Shown here piece after piece: positions 1 to 10,700 of a DNA stretch of 64,000 nucleotides (positions within the stretch are counted from its first letter, which is position 1; each line of letters opens with the position of its first letter). Made by a program: the position numbers and the translations under genes. The notes beneath the pieces were generated by a model that saw only the letters and a program-made list of their open reading frames with translations, made no database searches and was not told where the DNA came from. The DNA comes from Ciona savignyi (taxonomy: Eukaryota > Chordata > Ascidiacea > Phlebobranchia > Cionidae): positions 162,894 to 226,893 of the forward strand of contig CH003302.1 in the NCBI GenBank assembly GCA_000149265.1, written 5' to 3'.

Positions 1-960
1 CTCCGCTCACAAGAATGTCATCTAAATACACGGCTACCCCCTCCAAGTCAGAGGTCAATTGTGACATGATCTCTTGGAAATATCCGGGTGCCGATTTGAT
101 GCCAAAAGGTAATCTCTTTTGCAATAGAACTCCTTTGTGTGTACTTAGTGCCAGTCGTTTCTGACTTTCTACGGTTAGTCTCACCTGGTTGTAGTCATCT
201 GCAAGGTCAATCTTAGTGAATCCGTATCCTCCACCAAGTTTCTGCATCATTCCTCTGGTAATGGTAGCGGATGACGATGTGTCTCTAGTTGTGGGTTGAC
301 AGTCACAGAGTAGTCGCCACATACTCGTAATGATGGTAATGATTGTCCCTGTAATGCTTTTTTCTGGATTGGTACTACTGGAGTGCCGTAATCATTGAAC
401 TGTACCAATTCCCATACTCCCTTCTTAATGCCAGCTTCATATGTTTGCGCCAATTGATCTTTGAGTGCAAATGGAACCGGTCGTGGCTTACAAAAAATTG
501 GTTGGGAATTTGGTTTGAATTTAACATCCAGTTGAAAATCTTTTAAACATCCTAGTTCCTCTTTGAACAAACTACTAAATTCTTTACATAATTGATCACA
601 AGATTTTTGTAAAGATGAATATGAGTGTACCGTATGTAATGTATTACATGGAGAGTTATTGTTTAAATTCATGAGGTTATCTATTGATAGTTGTAGCTTT
701 GAAATGCCATCGCGGCCAAGTAAGTTTAAATCAGGTATTTCTGTCACGACAAATTTCATACCTGTAGCTGTATTGAAGTTGTTTTTGCCCGATGTATTGA
801 TTTTGATCGATTTCGAAGTATAAAGTCCAAGCACTGGAAGTCTGTGATGTGATGCAGATTCGTATCTATCTGTACACGGCTGTAGTCTTGGTTTACCTAG
901 AAATTCCCATCGGTCTTTCGATAGAAAATTTTCTCCCTGCTCCGGTGTCTACTTCAAAAT
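1..960 (-). pseudogene. protease-reverse transcriptase region of the gypsy element, frame-broken
   Basis: Just after gag the minus strand encodes the retropepsin active site Asp-Thr-Gly-Ala (about 925-945). One frame is open from 834 to 247: it begins in the protease end (Leu-Leu-Gly-Arg-Asp-Gly) and runs into RT, with the usual Lys-Pro-Arg-Pro-Val-Pro-Phe stretch before the RT fingers. At about 247 a one-base deficit brings a TGA; RT then resumes in another frame, with Lys-Ile-Asp-Leu-Ala-Asp and the catalytic YLDD motif near positions 20-35, running off the left edge. At least three frame changes between 1 and 960 mark this copy as broken, unless the assembly carries indel errors. Confidence 0.82.
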
Positions 961-2048
961 TGTATGAATTTTCCCTCGAGTGTGATAACTTGCTGTAGTC
1001 GAGGTGATGAATTTACTGCTTTAACAGTACTTAATGTTCTTGATGTAGTTATTGTTTTCACTAATCGTCCATACTTCTTTTTTAGGCATGCTGATTCAAT
1101 ATGACCTTTGATGTTACAATGTCTGCATGTTGTATTTAAATGTCTGCAGTCAGCTGGTTTGTGTCCTGCTGTGCCACATCGAATACACTGTCCCTGGTAA
1201 AATTGCTGTTTTACCCATGGTTTTCGTTGGTGATGTATGTTTGAAGTTTCCGGTGGTCTTGTTCTTTGTGTTGATTGTGTTACTACTTTTTGAACCGGGT
1301 ACCGGTATGACGAAAATTCTGGTTTGTTAATTTGTGCAGTTTCTTTTGCTACTTTTGCTGCTTCTTCCACTTCTTGGGCTATGTTGATTGCTTTTGCAAA
1401 AGTTAGTTTGTCGTCATCAATTGGAATTGACCAAAGTGCTTTTAGTATAGCTTCATTTTCTACTGAGCATATAAATTTTGTTCGAAGAGCTTCGTCTAGC
1501 GGGTCTTTTATTGATGAAAAATCACATGTTATTGCTGCTTGCCTTATTCTTGCGGATAGTTGTTGTATTGTTTCTCCTGGTTTTCTTTCCATGTTGCTCC
1601 AAAATGTGAATCGTTCCCGTATTATAAACTTTTTTGGGTGAAAATGTTCTTTTGAAAATACACAAATTTTGTCAAATGAAAGCTCGTTGATTTCTATCGG
1701 TGGTTTCTGCTGTATTGCCATATTTTGCACCAGTTTATAAATTGTTGTTGTTTGATTTGTTAGAAAAATTTGAGGAATTTTATGATGACTTACTGAGTGT
1801 GCTGTAATAAAAGTGTTGAATCTGGAGAGATAATCTGTCCATAACTCTGCTGCTGAATCGAATGGTTGAAATTTTGGAATTGAATTGCTTGTTGTTTGTA
1901 TTTCTCTCTTTTCTGCTTGTTGCACCATTTGTTGAATTGTTTCCATGAACGTTTTTGCTTGATTATCCATCTGTATTCTTTGTAACTCCATTTGTTGAGT
2001 CTGTGTTTCCATTTGTTCCTTCAGTAGTTGTATTATTTCTTTTGACAT
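954..2048 (-). CDS. Gag polyprotein of the gypsy element
   Basis: Open frame of 364 codons starting 28 bases after the LTR. The N-terminus (about residues 1-50) is a Gln/Met/Glu-rich helix, likely coiled coil. The middle resembles a retrotransposon capsid, with a conserved-looking stretch around Phe-Thr-Phe-Trp and Gln-Leu-Ser-Ala-Arg-Ile-Arg. Two zinc knuckles fit C-x2-C-x4-H-x4-C exactly (CIRCGTAGHKPADC and CRHCNIKGHIESAC) near residues 290-322, which identifies the nucleocapsid end. The frame stops about where the protease should begin, and the protease continues in another frame. This could be a programmed shift, but other indels just downstream make decay more likely. Role in the family: packages element RNA into virus-like particles. 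Confidence 0.85.
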   Translation of the reverse strand: MSKEIIQLLKEQMETQTQQMELQRIQMDNQAKTFMETIQQMVQQAEKREIQTTSNSIPKFQPFDSAAELWTDYLSRFNTFITAHSVSHHKIPQIFLTNQTTTIYKLVQNMAIQQKPPIEINELSFDKICVFSKEHFHPKKFIIRERFTFWSNMERKPGETIQQLSARIRQAAITCDFSSIKDPLDEALRTKFICSVENEAILKALWSIPIDDDKLTFAKAINIAQEVEEAAKVAKETAQINKPEFSSYRYPVQKVVTQSTQRTRPPETSNIHHQRKPWVKQQFYQGQCIRCGTAGHKPADCRHLNTTCRHCNIKGHIESACLKKKYGRLVKTITTSRTLSTVKAVNSSPRLQQVITLEGKFIQF

Positions 2049-2058
2049 TTCGAATTTT

Positions 2059-2072
2059 TATCCTCGTCGCCA
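2059..2072 (-). promoter_or_regulatory. retrotransposon primer-binding site
   Basis: On the minus strand TGGCGACGAGGAT lies directly after the LTR and 5' of gag. This TGG-starting PBS type is common in animal gypsy elements. The priming tRNA was not assigned. Confidence 0.55.
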
Positions 2073-2075
2073 ATC

Positions 2076-2331
2076 TGTTGTGTTCTTCGTATTTATTAAT
2101 ACACAACATATAAATAAAAACGTAATAATAAACAGCGTAATCGTATCGTAGTCGTAAATGTAGTCGTAGTTATAATCGTAATAGTACTCGTAATCGTATT
2201 CGTAATAGTAAATCGTAATTATGGAATGACCTTGTGCTTCTTTAGCACGTTTTAGTCGTAGCTGGGGAATCCCCGTTACGTGGTGGCGCTATATTCATTT
2301 ACTCTTATTGGGGTACTCAAAGGATGTAACA
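2076..2331 (-). repeat. 5' long terminal repeat, 256 bp
   Basis: In element orientation it starts TGTTACATCC and ends GAACACAACA, so the termini are TG...CA. The PBS follows three bases after its end. An AATAAA lies near the 3' end (TATTAATAAATACG). The middle (about 2118-2220) is an irregular microsatellite of TACGAN units. The partner LTR is outside the window, so the boundaries rest on the TG/CA ends and the PBS. Confidence 0.75.
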
Positions 2332-2410
2332 GTAAATAATGAAAAAACGGTATTTTACGTAACACCATCTAGTCTATGACACAAATATTAAAATTTCATT
2401 TTTTTAACAG

Positions 2411-4702
2411 AGAAGTTCGTGATTTCATCCAAGAAAACAAAGATTTGGCTGAATCTGGTCACGAAATGAATCTGTTGAGTTGTTACGGCGTAGGTAAGTT
2501 ATGCAATTTGTTTATGAGTTCCATTTATTGATTCATATTGTATGAAGGATTGTTGTGTAATTGACTTGACACAATCGAGGTTTTAACCGAGGATTTAAAG
2601 ACAAAAGTTCAGTTAATCACCATATCAGTCACATGGACTTCCAAAAAATCCTCTTAAAATAATTTTTTATTTATCTTAACTTCATGGTTTTTATTTTACA
2701 ATTTTCCCCTCTCCTGACTTCTTTCTATAATTTTATCGGCGTTTTTTTAGAAACACTTAATTTAATATTTCCTCTTGTGGGTGTAACAGTTCGCGTTTGC
2801 TTTTGTATTTTTCAACCGCTTCTCCCAAACTTCATTTTTTGCCAGTTCTACCTGAAAACTGTACCTACCTGGCTCCACATACTGACAAATGCCTCGCTGG
2901 GATTTGGCTCGAAAAAATCGAGTGTATAGAGAACGGTACATACTACCCCCCTTCACTTAACACCTCTTTCAAGCAAGAGAACTTCAATGGAAACTATCAC
3001 TATGTATTTGATGTTATGGAGAAATTTAAACCTGATAAAATCAAGTGCTATGGCGTGGGTAAGTGGACACTTGAATTCAAGATAGTTGGGATATTATTGT
3101 TTTATTTTAAAAAAAGGTCATTGTAACATAAGGTAACGTAATTATAAAATATCCTGAGATTTCCTTGTTCCCACCTCTGGGTTGTTGTGATTTTGACAGT
3201 GTGTTAAATACACTATACTTTGCTACACTTTTTTAACCACTTGGGTTTTAACCAAGTCCCTTATCCAAATACACCATCTACAAGCTAACAGCAGGTTACA
3301 ATATGTACTGAATTGCATTCTGTAACAAGAGTTGCCATGTCAAAACAATTATTTTTATTCCTATGTTGAGGCACAGGGAAAGCGGGTATAACATTTATTT
3401 CGTCAGCTTACCCACAATAATTGTAACATATATATATACCATGTGTTTTGGCTATAACTTTAGTCAACCCATTTTGACTGTTGGCACAAGGCATTATATG
3501 GATTTTCAGTTTTACACTCTGTGCATGTCCACTCTTAAGGCCGGTTTACACCAAGCATAGCTCAGCGTATGGCAGCACAGCGACCATAAATCAAACAAAG
3601 AAATATTCGCTCGACATACGCCCAAAAAATCGAACTTCTCTATGCCGAAGTTTGCTGCTTTCACAAGTTTCGTGTAAACAGGGCTTTACTATAAGTGCAG
3701 AGATTAGAGTTTAGGTCTATCGGTCCATTTTTTGTGTTACAGATTTTCCCGACAACTGTACTTACTTCTCACCCCATGATATGCAATGTCTGATAGAGTT
3801 GTTCAAACAGGTTGGTTGTTGTTTTACATATTATATGTTAATTTTCTTCCCTGAAATTAAGGAGAAAATATTAAATTACGGTCTGACTTTTTACCGAGCG
3901 ATGATACAATTAAATTACGGTCTGACTTTTTTTATACAATTAAATTACGTTCTGACTTTTATTAAATTACGGTCTGACTTTTTACCGAGCGATATAAGAA
4001 GAAAATATTAAATTACCGGCTGACAATACCGAGCGATGATACAAAATAGTGTTCCCATCAGAACACTTTAGGTATTTTTTGAAATATTTGCCATTTTCAT
4101 TGGCTAAGAATTTTTAATACAAGAAGAGTACTGACGAATTGTAATGTAAGATAAATATCAATCCAAAAATAGTTTAAATTTTTCATCATTTTTAAAATTG
4201 TTCTTAGATTGCCGTAATAATTCCAACCTGACATTGTGATATGTTAATCGCCACATTTAACATGTCGCTTTACATCTGTAACATGTTTCCCATGTCGTGT
4301 TGATACAAAATATTTATGTTTTACATGGATTGTTATTACATGTTACTATAGATTACTGTGCACCCACTGTCAGGTTACTGACCTGATTTATGGCACTCTG
4401 CTGTACATTATGGTGATGTTTTTAATGTTTTAATTTAACATTAATTTAGTGGGTAATGCAAACTTAATAACTTGCTCAGGAATCGATACAACAACCTTTC
4501 CACTCAAGGCCAATGATCTTTATAATGCGTTCACCTTTTCAGGCTGGTTGTGACATAGAACGTGGTGAAATACCCAAGAACAGAATCAACACCTACAACA
4601 ATTCACATGTAGCTTTTATCTTGGATGAATTTGATGCCATCAAATATCAGGCAGATAATGATCCAGGCGGTAGTCTTGCATTTGAAATCTGTTATGGTCC
4701 AG
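2411..4702 (+). CDS. receptor exons 1-4: unrecognised Cys-rich modules M1 (partial), M2, M3
   Basis: Exons 2411-2493, 2846-3058, 3743-3810 and 4543-4702. The translation shows a repeated unit of about 70-80 residues. It opens with Leu/Phe-Pro-x2-Cys-Thr-Tyr-x2-Pro-His, has a second Cys 8-10 residues later (CLAGIW, CLIELF), a third in IEC or AGC, an acidic/Asn-rich middle and a closing Cys-Tyr-Gly-x-Gly. M1 is only the tail (ends LLSCYGVG). M2 is encoded by one exon (ends IKCYGVG). M3 is split by a phase-0 intron after FKQ, and its second exon begins AGC. M4 lies at 12294-13221. I do not recognise the fold. Four Cys per unit suggest two disulphides, and there are several N-x-S/T sites. Exon 1 is entered in phase 2, so more exons precede it. 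Confidence 0.7.
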
Positions 4703-7700
4703 GTAAAAGCAGATAAGCATCATTGGATATTTTTCGCATTTTTATGTATATTACTTTTTCTGTGAGTTTTAGTTAACAATAGAAAATTTTAACAAATTTA
4801 AAAACTCTTATTTTGTTCAGTCTAGCAGAAAGTATAACAGTAGGATAGGAAATTTATTTTATAGCTATGAGAAAACACAGGGAAGTTATCACACAGATAA
4901 TAATATTGCCCATGGCCAACTAACCTTATATTTTGCAGTGTTTTGTATTTAATTGGATTGATGACTAAAACTAATGAAATTCAAAGTCTGAATACATGGC
5001 ACAACTGTCTAGCTAGAGGCTGCCTATCCAATAAGCTGCTGTATAAATATGACAAACAGTAAATAAACTTTCTTAAACCCTTTTAAATTCACTGGGGTTA
5101 TTGCAAACTAAAGTGTACCTTACCATACACGAAGTACTAAGTCCGCCAATCCTGTCTTTTCAGCCTTTGTTCTGACAAATAACCCCTATATGTGTATTAT
5201 GTCATGAACCTTGTAATAAAGTGCAATCTTCATGTGTTTAAAATCACCAGATATGTTCGGGCTCGCCAACGCAGTGGATGTGGAATTCATCACTGACCAA
5301 CTTCCATTCGCTGAAGCTGAGGCGTATTGTCTGGAAAAAGGACATCTACTTCTATTCGGGGTGGGTACTGTAATAATGTGTTCTACCACATTTACTTCAT
5401 TTGAGTTATTGACTCTATCTATATTATTTCTGAGTTCCTGGCAGGTCTAAGCAGGTGCATATACTAGAGCACTCGTTATAGCTGTCCTCATTGTATTGCG
5501 TCAAGTATTGAATGTCCTTGGGATTTACATAAAGCATTGTGGGAATTATGTTAACACTAGGGGCGCTATATTTAACTATTACAGGTACACTGTGCTGTGG
5601 AAGTTGTGTTTGCTAAAAATGTTTGTGGTCTCTGACTAGATTTGAGCTTGATTGCAAACGTTATTTATTGCATGCATCTTGCAGTTTTGTTTTATAACTG
5701 GCAACCAAGGAGTCTGGATTTACTTTTCTGTCAGTTGATTTTGCACTTAAATGTTTTTGCTTCTCAGCATCAGTTGTTATCATGCGTTAAAGCAAAAACA
5801 ACTGCAAATCATACAAAATCTAAAGAGCACTCATTTTTTATGTGGGGTGCTGCATTATTGTGTTGACTGCATTTTAGCAAGGTTGTGTACAGAATCACTA
5901 TCAAATTTAATATTTATCGTCAGCAGTAAGAGCCCCAGTCATAAGTGTTTTCCTGGCCAGATAGCTTAATCGATAAGAGGATCAGTGTTGTGCAGCAAAC
6001 TGAATGGTTGTGGGATCAATACAAGCAGCCTACTAGTTGCATAGGGCTAGCCACTTATGGTATATGCCTGAACATGCTGTCTTAATTGGTTGTATCTTAG
6101 TCATTGAATGCCAGCACCATGTTCAGCTAAATTGCCATCAATCAGCAAAGTCATGTTCCACAGATATTAAATGCAGAAATACAGGAGAAGGTTGAGGACA
6201 AGTTGAGAGGTGCCAACGATGTAGACGCCACTGATTGGTGGATCGGTCTGGATGATCGAACAATCGAAAGTACGTTTTGTGTATGACAGAATATAGTTTA
6301 AGTCTTTTAATATTGAGCCTCAAAAATCTCTCTTCAGTGAGTACTGAAATGACAGATTAACCCCTCTTACTTTTTGACCACTAAGTTAAAACTAGCCTTG
6401 TGTGAAAGAGATGTTTAACCAACAATGCCAAGTACAGCATACAGCCAATTCAAAATATTATATACACATGTCCCTGATTATAATTAAATGAATTAATAAA
6501 AAGTTAGTTGTTATTTTAAAAGCATTTTTGATATACAGTAGAAGTTCTGAATGTATAGCGAAGATATGTTTGTATTTTGCTTGCAAGGTGTAGTCGATTG
6601 TTAAATCAATAATTTTGTGTAATTTAATCAGTGTTAAATTATAGTTAATACAAAAATAAGAGAAAACCAACAAAACAATAGAAATACAATCACGTCAGGA
6701 TAGCGTGTTTTAATCTTGCATTGCTTTTCTGCCTAAAAGTTGCATGATCGTAAAGGATGTTGAGCTAGTCAGTGTCCTTGGTCAAGGCAATTTGCATCTT
6801 TGCCTGAACACATATTAATGAGTCCCTTCTAAATTAAGGTAGAATCCAAAGCAAATACATTACATTATCCCTGTTAACAGCATGATTGGTGTGAGGTATT
6901 ATTAGAAAATATCCTGTAATAATACTTTAAGTAATACTTAAATCCAGTATCAGCTGTGCTAGATATTATTGTTAATCCATGCTTTTGCAAAATTTTGTTG
7001 TTGTTTAGTCTTTAAATAGAGTTTTAAAGCACAAGAACAAATCTCTAACGAATAACGAATACATGTGATACTCAGACGACTTCTTATGGACATCGGGTTT
7101 CAAGTTAAGCTCCCAGAACTACTCGAATTGGGACCCATTCATGCCGTTTCCCCACCCCGATAAAGACTGTGTTGTGATCAGTAGTTCCAGCGATTGGATT
7201 TGGAGAGTGGAGGATTGTGATGAGCCGCATTCATTTATTTGCCAAGCTGGTAGGTGGAGACTTATTTTAGCTGTGCGTCAATTTTCTTGAAACTGATTTC
7301 ATTGTATTGTTGGTTAGCTCTTCTGTGATAACGCTTGAATTATCAGCCCAATAGTGGTGAGAATAAAACCAGCCGCTAGCTTGTCGGTTGTGTTTTTGTC
7401 CAACGAAATTGTATTCAAAATTGTAAACATTTTTAATAGATTGTACAAAAACTATAGCACTGTTTTCATCAATTACAATATACTGCAATAGACCTTTTAA
7501 CCTGACTAAGTGCATGGGATGATAACTGCACCCAGTGGTTAAACAGTTTTGTAGGAATGATTAAAGGGGTTGTGAACGGGAATTCAGAAAAACGATAACA
7601 GTATGAAATTCTGCATGATCTCTGTAAGTAATCGTTAAACCAACTGGAAAGCTAAACCGAAGTCAATGGAAATAATGTAATGCATAACTGAGTTTGAAAA

Positions 7701-10700
7701 CAATTAAAAAGGGGCAAATATTTTAGTGGTTTTTACAACAACCATGATAAATATGCACATTTTCCAGTTAACTGCAATAGCAAAGTGAATTTCGATCCAG
7801 ATGAAACAAGAGCAAGTAAGTCAGCTACACATAACGTTTATTTACAATATCTACCTGTACTAAAAAATATCAAAGATCTTTATATAAAGGTTCTTAAATA
7901 TGTAGTCTAAATGCTGATATTGTAATATTAGTAAGTGCTGTAATTTTTCTAATTGACCATCTTGTAATGATGTGTAAAGTTGTCTATATTATCTTGTTTC
8001 TTTAATTTTATGGAATTGAAATAAACACTTTAAACTGCTTTATTTGGTTACAGAAATAGTAAAGATTGACCTGTTTTGCACAGCTGACACTTTTAAATTA
8101 CTTCTGTATTTAATTTGCCATACAGTTAAATTGTAACTACCAGTTTAAACTCAAAAATATCGACCATCAGTTTTAACTATATTACATAAACCTAGCAATA
8201 GCACAGTTTTCACTCTCCAAACAGTCTCCATCTTCGAACCCTTATACCTCTACCAATACAAAAAAAGGCTTTGACTTGTTATTTTCACTTTCAGATCGAT
8301 CACTATGCGAAACGCCATGCGAACCACACCATGTATGCAGCCCCGCTGGATGTTTGTGTTCTGATATTTTTCACAAGTACAACTGCTCTTGGGTATCAGG
8401 TGATGAGATTTAATCGATGCTTGTTTTTTATTTCAGATTAACTTCTAAAAGGTCGTGCACTTTAACGACATTAAACCCCAATGCCTTATGCACCAAATCG
8501 CACAAATTTCCATTTAATTGTTATTTTTTTGTCTGAACTACGTTCATGATTTTGGTACAATTAAAATCATTTTTTTCAGTTTGTTAGTATATTTATTGAA
8601 GTGTCTGGCAAAACGATTGTTTAATTCTTATAGTTTAATTCGTTTTTTTTGTTTTCTGTTGTAGGTATGGATGCTGCGCTTGAGGAGAAAAAATTTGGCA
8701 AAACTTTTTTATTTTTCAAGCAAACAGCAAACTGGGGAGATGCGCAGGATTATTGCAAAGGTACGCTGTAAAACCGGTATAAATTTTTTCAACATGCACA
8801 CATTAGATTGCACATTGATATCGAAACTAGCCTCCTGCTATTGAGCAGACTTTTTCTAACCTCATTGATTCAATGGATTCATTTAAACTTAACAATGAAT
8901 TTATGGTATGTTCATCACTATCTTGCACACTGTGTCCCTGGGAAAGGCACTTTGTGGAAATCACAAGACCCATTGTAATAATGGGTCTTATACAACACTC
9001 GGCAATAACTGCAGTTACAATTATGCCGATGGTAGGTGGGGTTTAGTACACTGCATTTCAGACAATGAATTGCAGATTCGAAACTGGTTGTTAGCTACTT
9101 TTCCAGATTTTCCCATTTACAATGATAATGCAAATATATCCTGGTTAAATTGCCATTTAGTCTATATTGCCTTGTTCCATTGGTTATAAACAGAGCTTGG
9201 CAATCGCCTTAATAATGACTGTGGTTGTTGCAATAAAAAAACTATTTTAATATTGTTAGCATTTTCAGAAAAAAAACACATAACAATGTATTCTTTCAGC
9301 TTTACATACAAATGTCTTGAATTTGACTCGCGAAAATGACTTAACTGAACAATTGAAGTATAAGTGACCAAAATTATTAAACTACCAGGTATTGGTGGAG
9401 TGCTTGCCATGCCCAAGGACAAAGATATTAATGATTTTATTTACCTGAAAAGCATGGAGGCAGGGCTTAATGTCACCATGGCCACTTGGCTGGGTTTAAG
9501 TGACCTTGAAACTGATGGTGATTGGAAATTTGTAGATGGCGCTAACTCAAGCTTACCACCAGTGTTTGATAGTAAGCTGCCATATTTTTTTCATTTTTAA
9601 AGCTATATTTAACATAAAACAAGTGCGTCCGAAGCATAGTTTTTATATATTCTTTTTTTATGATTCTTTTAAAATTCCTCTAATTATTGACAAACAATAG
9701 CAAATTTGTTATAAAATGAAGTTGGCCTTCTCTTTTCCGGCCGGTTGGTCTAACGGTTAAGTGTGTCGCCTTCAAAACGAAAGATTGCCCCGACGGTGTG
9801 CGCGAGGTGATCTGACGATTGCCCGTGTGTTAACCCCCTTGGTTTTTTTCATTCACGGGGATAAACATGAATATCCTATCCTATCCTAAGTTGTTCCTCT
9901 CTTTTAGACATGACTGCATATGGAGCAGCTCCTATGTATGTCTACAACACAACAGGATCGGATGAACGGTGGCATTTCTATTATGATGATCCTTCCTTAG
10001 TAACAAGTTGGGAAGCAGATGCGTTCTGTAAGATGATTGACTCTCACCTTCCCATTATCAGAGAAAGAAGAGAGTTAGAACGAGTAACTGCGTATATTAA
10101 GGTGGTTCATCGTGTTGTGCTTTAAAAAATAGTTCCATATATGAGAGCGACGTTTATCTCAGGTAGTTGCACTAAAGGTCGCACCTCAGACGGTCGCACC
10201 TCAGACCGTTGCTTCTTAGACGATTACATTGCATGTTATAGTTTTATTTAACTCACTACAATTTAAGCATTGGCATAATTTAAATTTTTGTCCAATTTAA
10301 AACATCTTAATTAAACTGTTGTTGTTTTAGATTGGTTGCATATGTTCTATAATTTTTTTAGTTAAAATTGGCTCTTTGGCGTGAAACCGATCCTGAAGAA
10401 GGCTTAATCGGCAGTCATGGTGTTTACTGGGGTGGTTTCAACCGTAGCGCACATGATGAGTCAAGTTTCAAGTTCTATGATGGTGTGCCCATATACATGC
10501 CAAGAGAATGGTATTATGAGCACTCTTTGGCACACAAAATGCCGACACAAGCTGAAATGGATGGTAAACCAACCAGTCTTTTTAACTTCCTATTACAGAG
10601 TAGCTTTTCTGGTGTTATCTCTGTCATATTTGGCTTGAGGGTTGTAGGTTTTAATTCGGTGCCTAGCTATTCGGTTGTATCTTTGAGCAAGCTGTTCTGC

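Larger units (their letters stand above)
1..2331 (-). mobile_element. Ty3/gypsy-type LTR retrotransposon, 3' part beyond the window
   Basis: Read on the minus strand the order is LTR (2331-2076), primer-binding site, gag with two CCHC knuckles (2048-954), protease active site and reverse transcriptase to the left edge. Gag-protease-RT order with a Y-LDD RT is that of Metaviridae. The element is antisense to the large receptor gene, and its LTR ends only about 80 bases before the first visible exon, so it appears to sit in an intron. Small indels break the pol frame more than once, so this copy is probably inactive, although sequencing errors cannot be excluded. RNase H, integrase and the other LTR are not in view. 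A Ciona gypsy family (Cigr-1) has been described; whether this copy belongs to it is untested. Confidence 0.88.

Noticed and set aside
1127-1641. Plus-strand open frames opposite gag
   Set aside because: Antisense shadows of the gag frame, which has clear zinc knuckles on the minus strand.
3862-4044. Regular repeats that might suggest a CRISPR-like array
   Set aside because: Eukaryotic intron, irregular spacing, no unique spacers of constant length.
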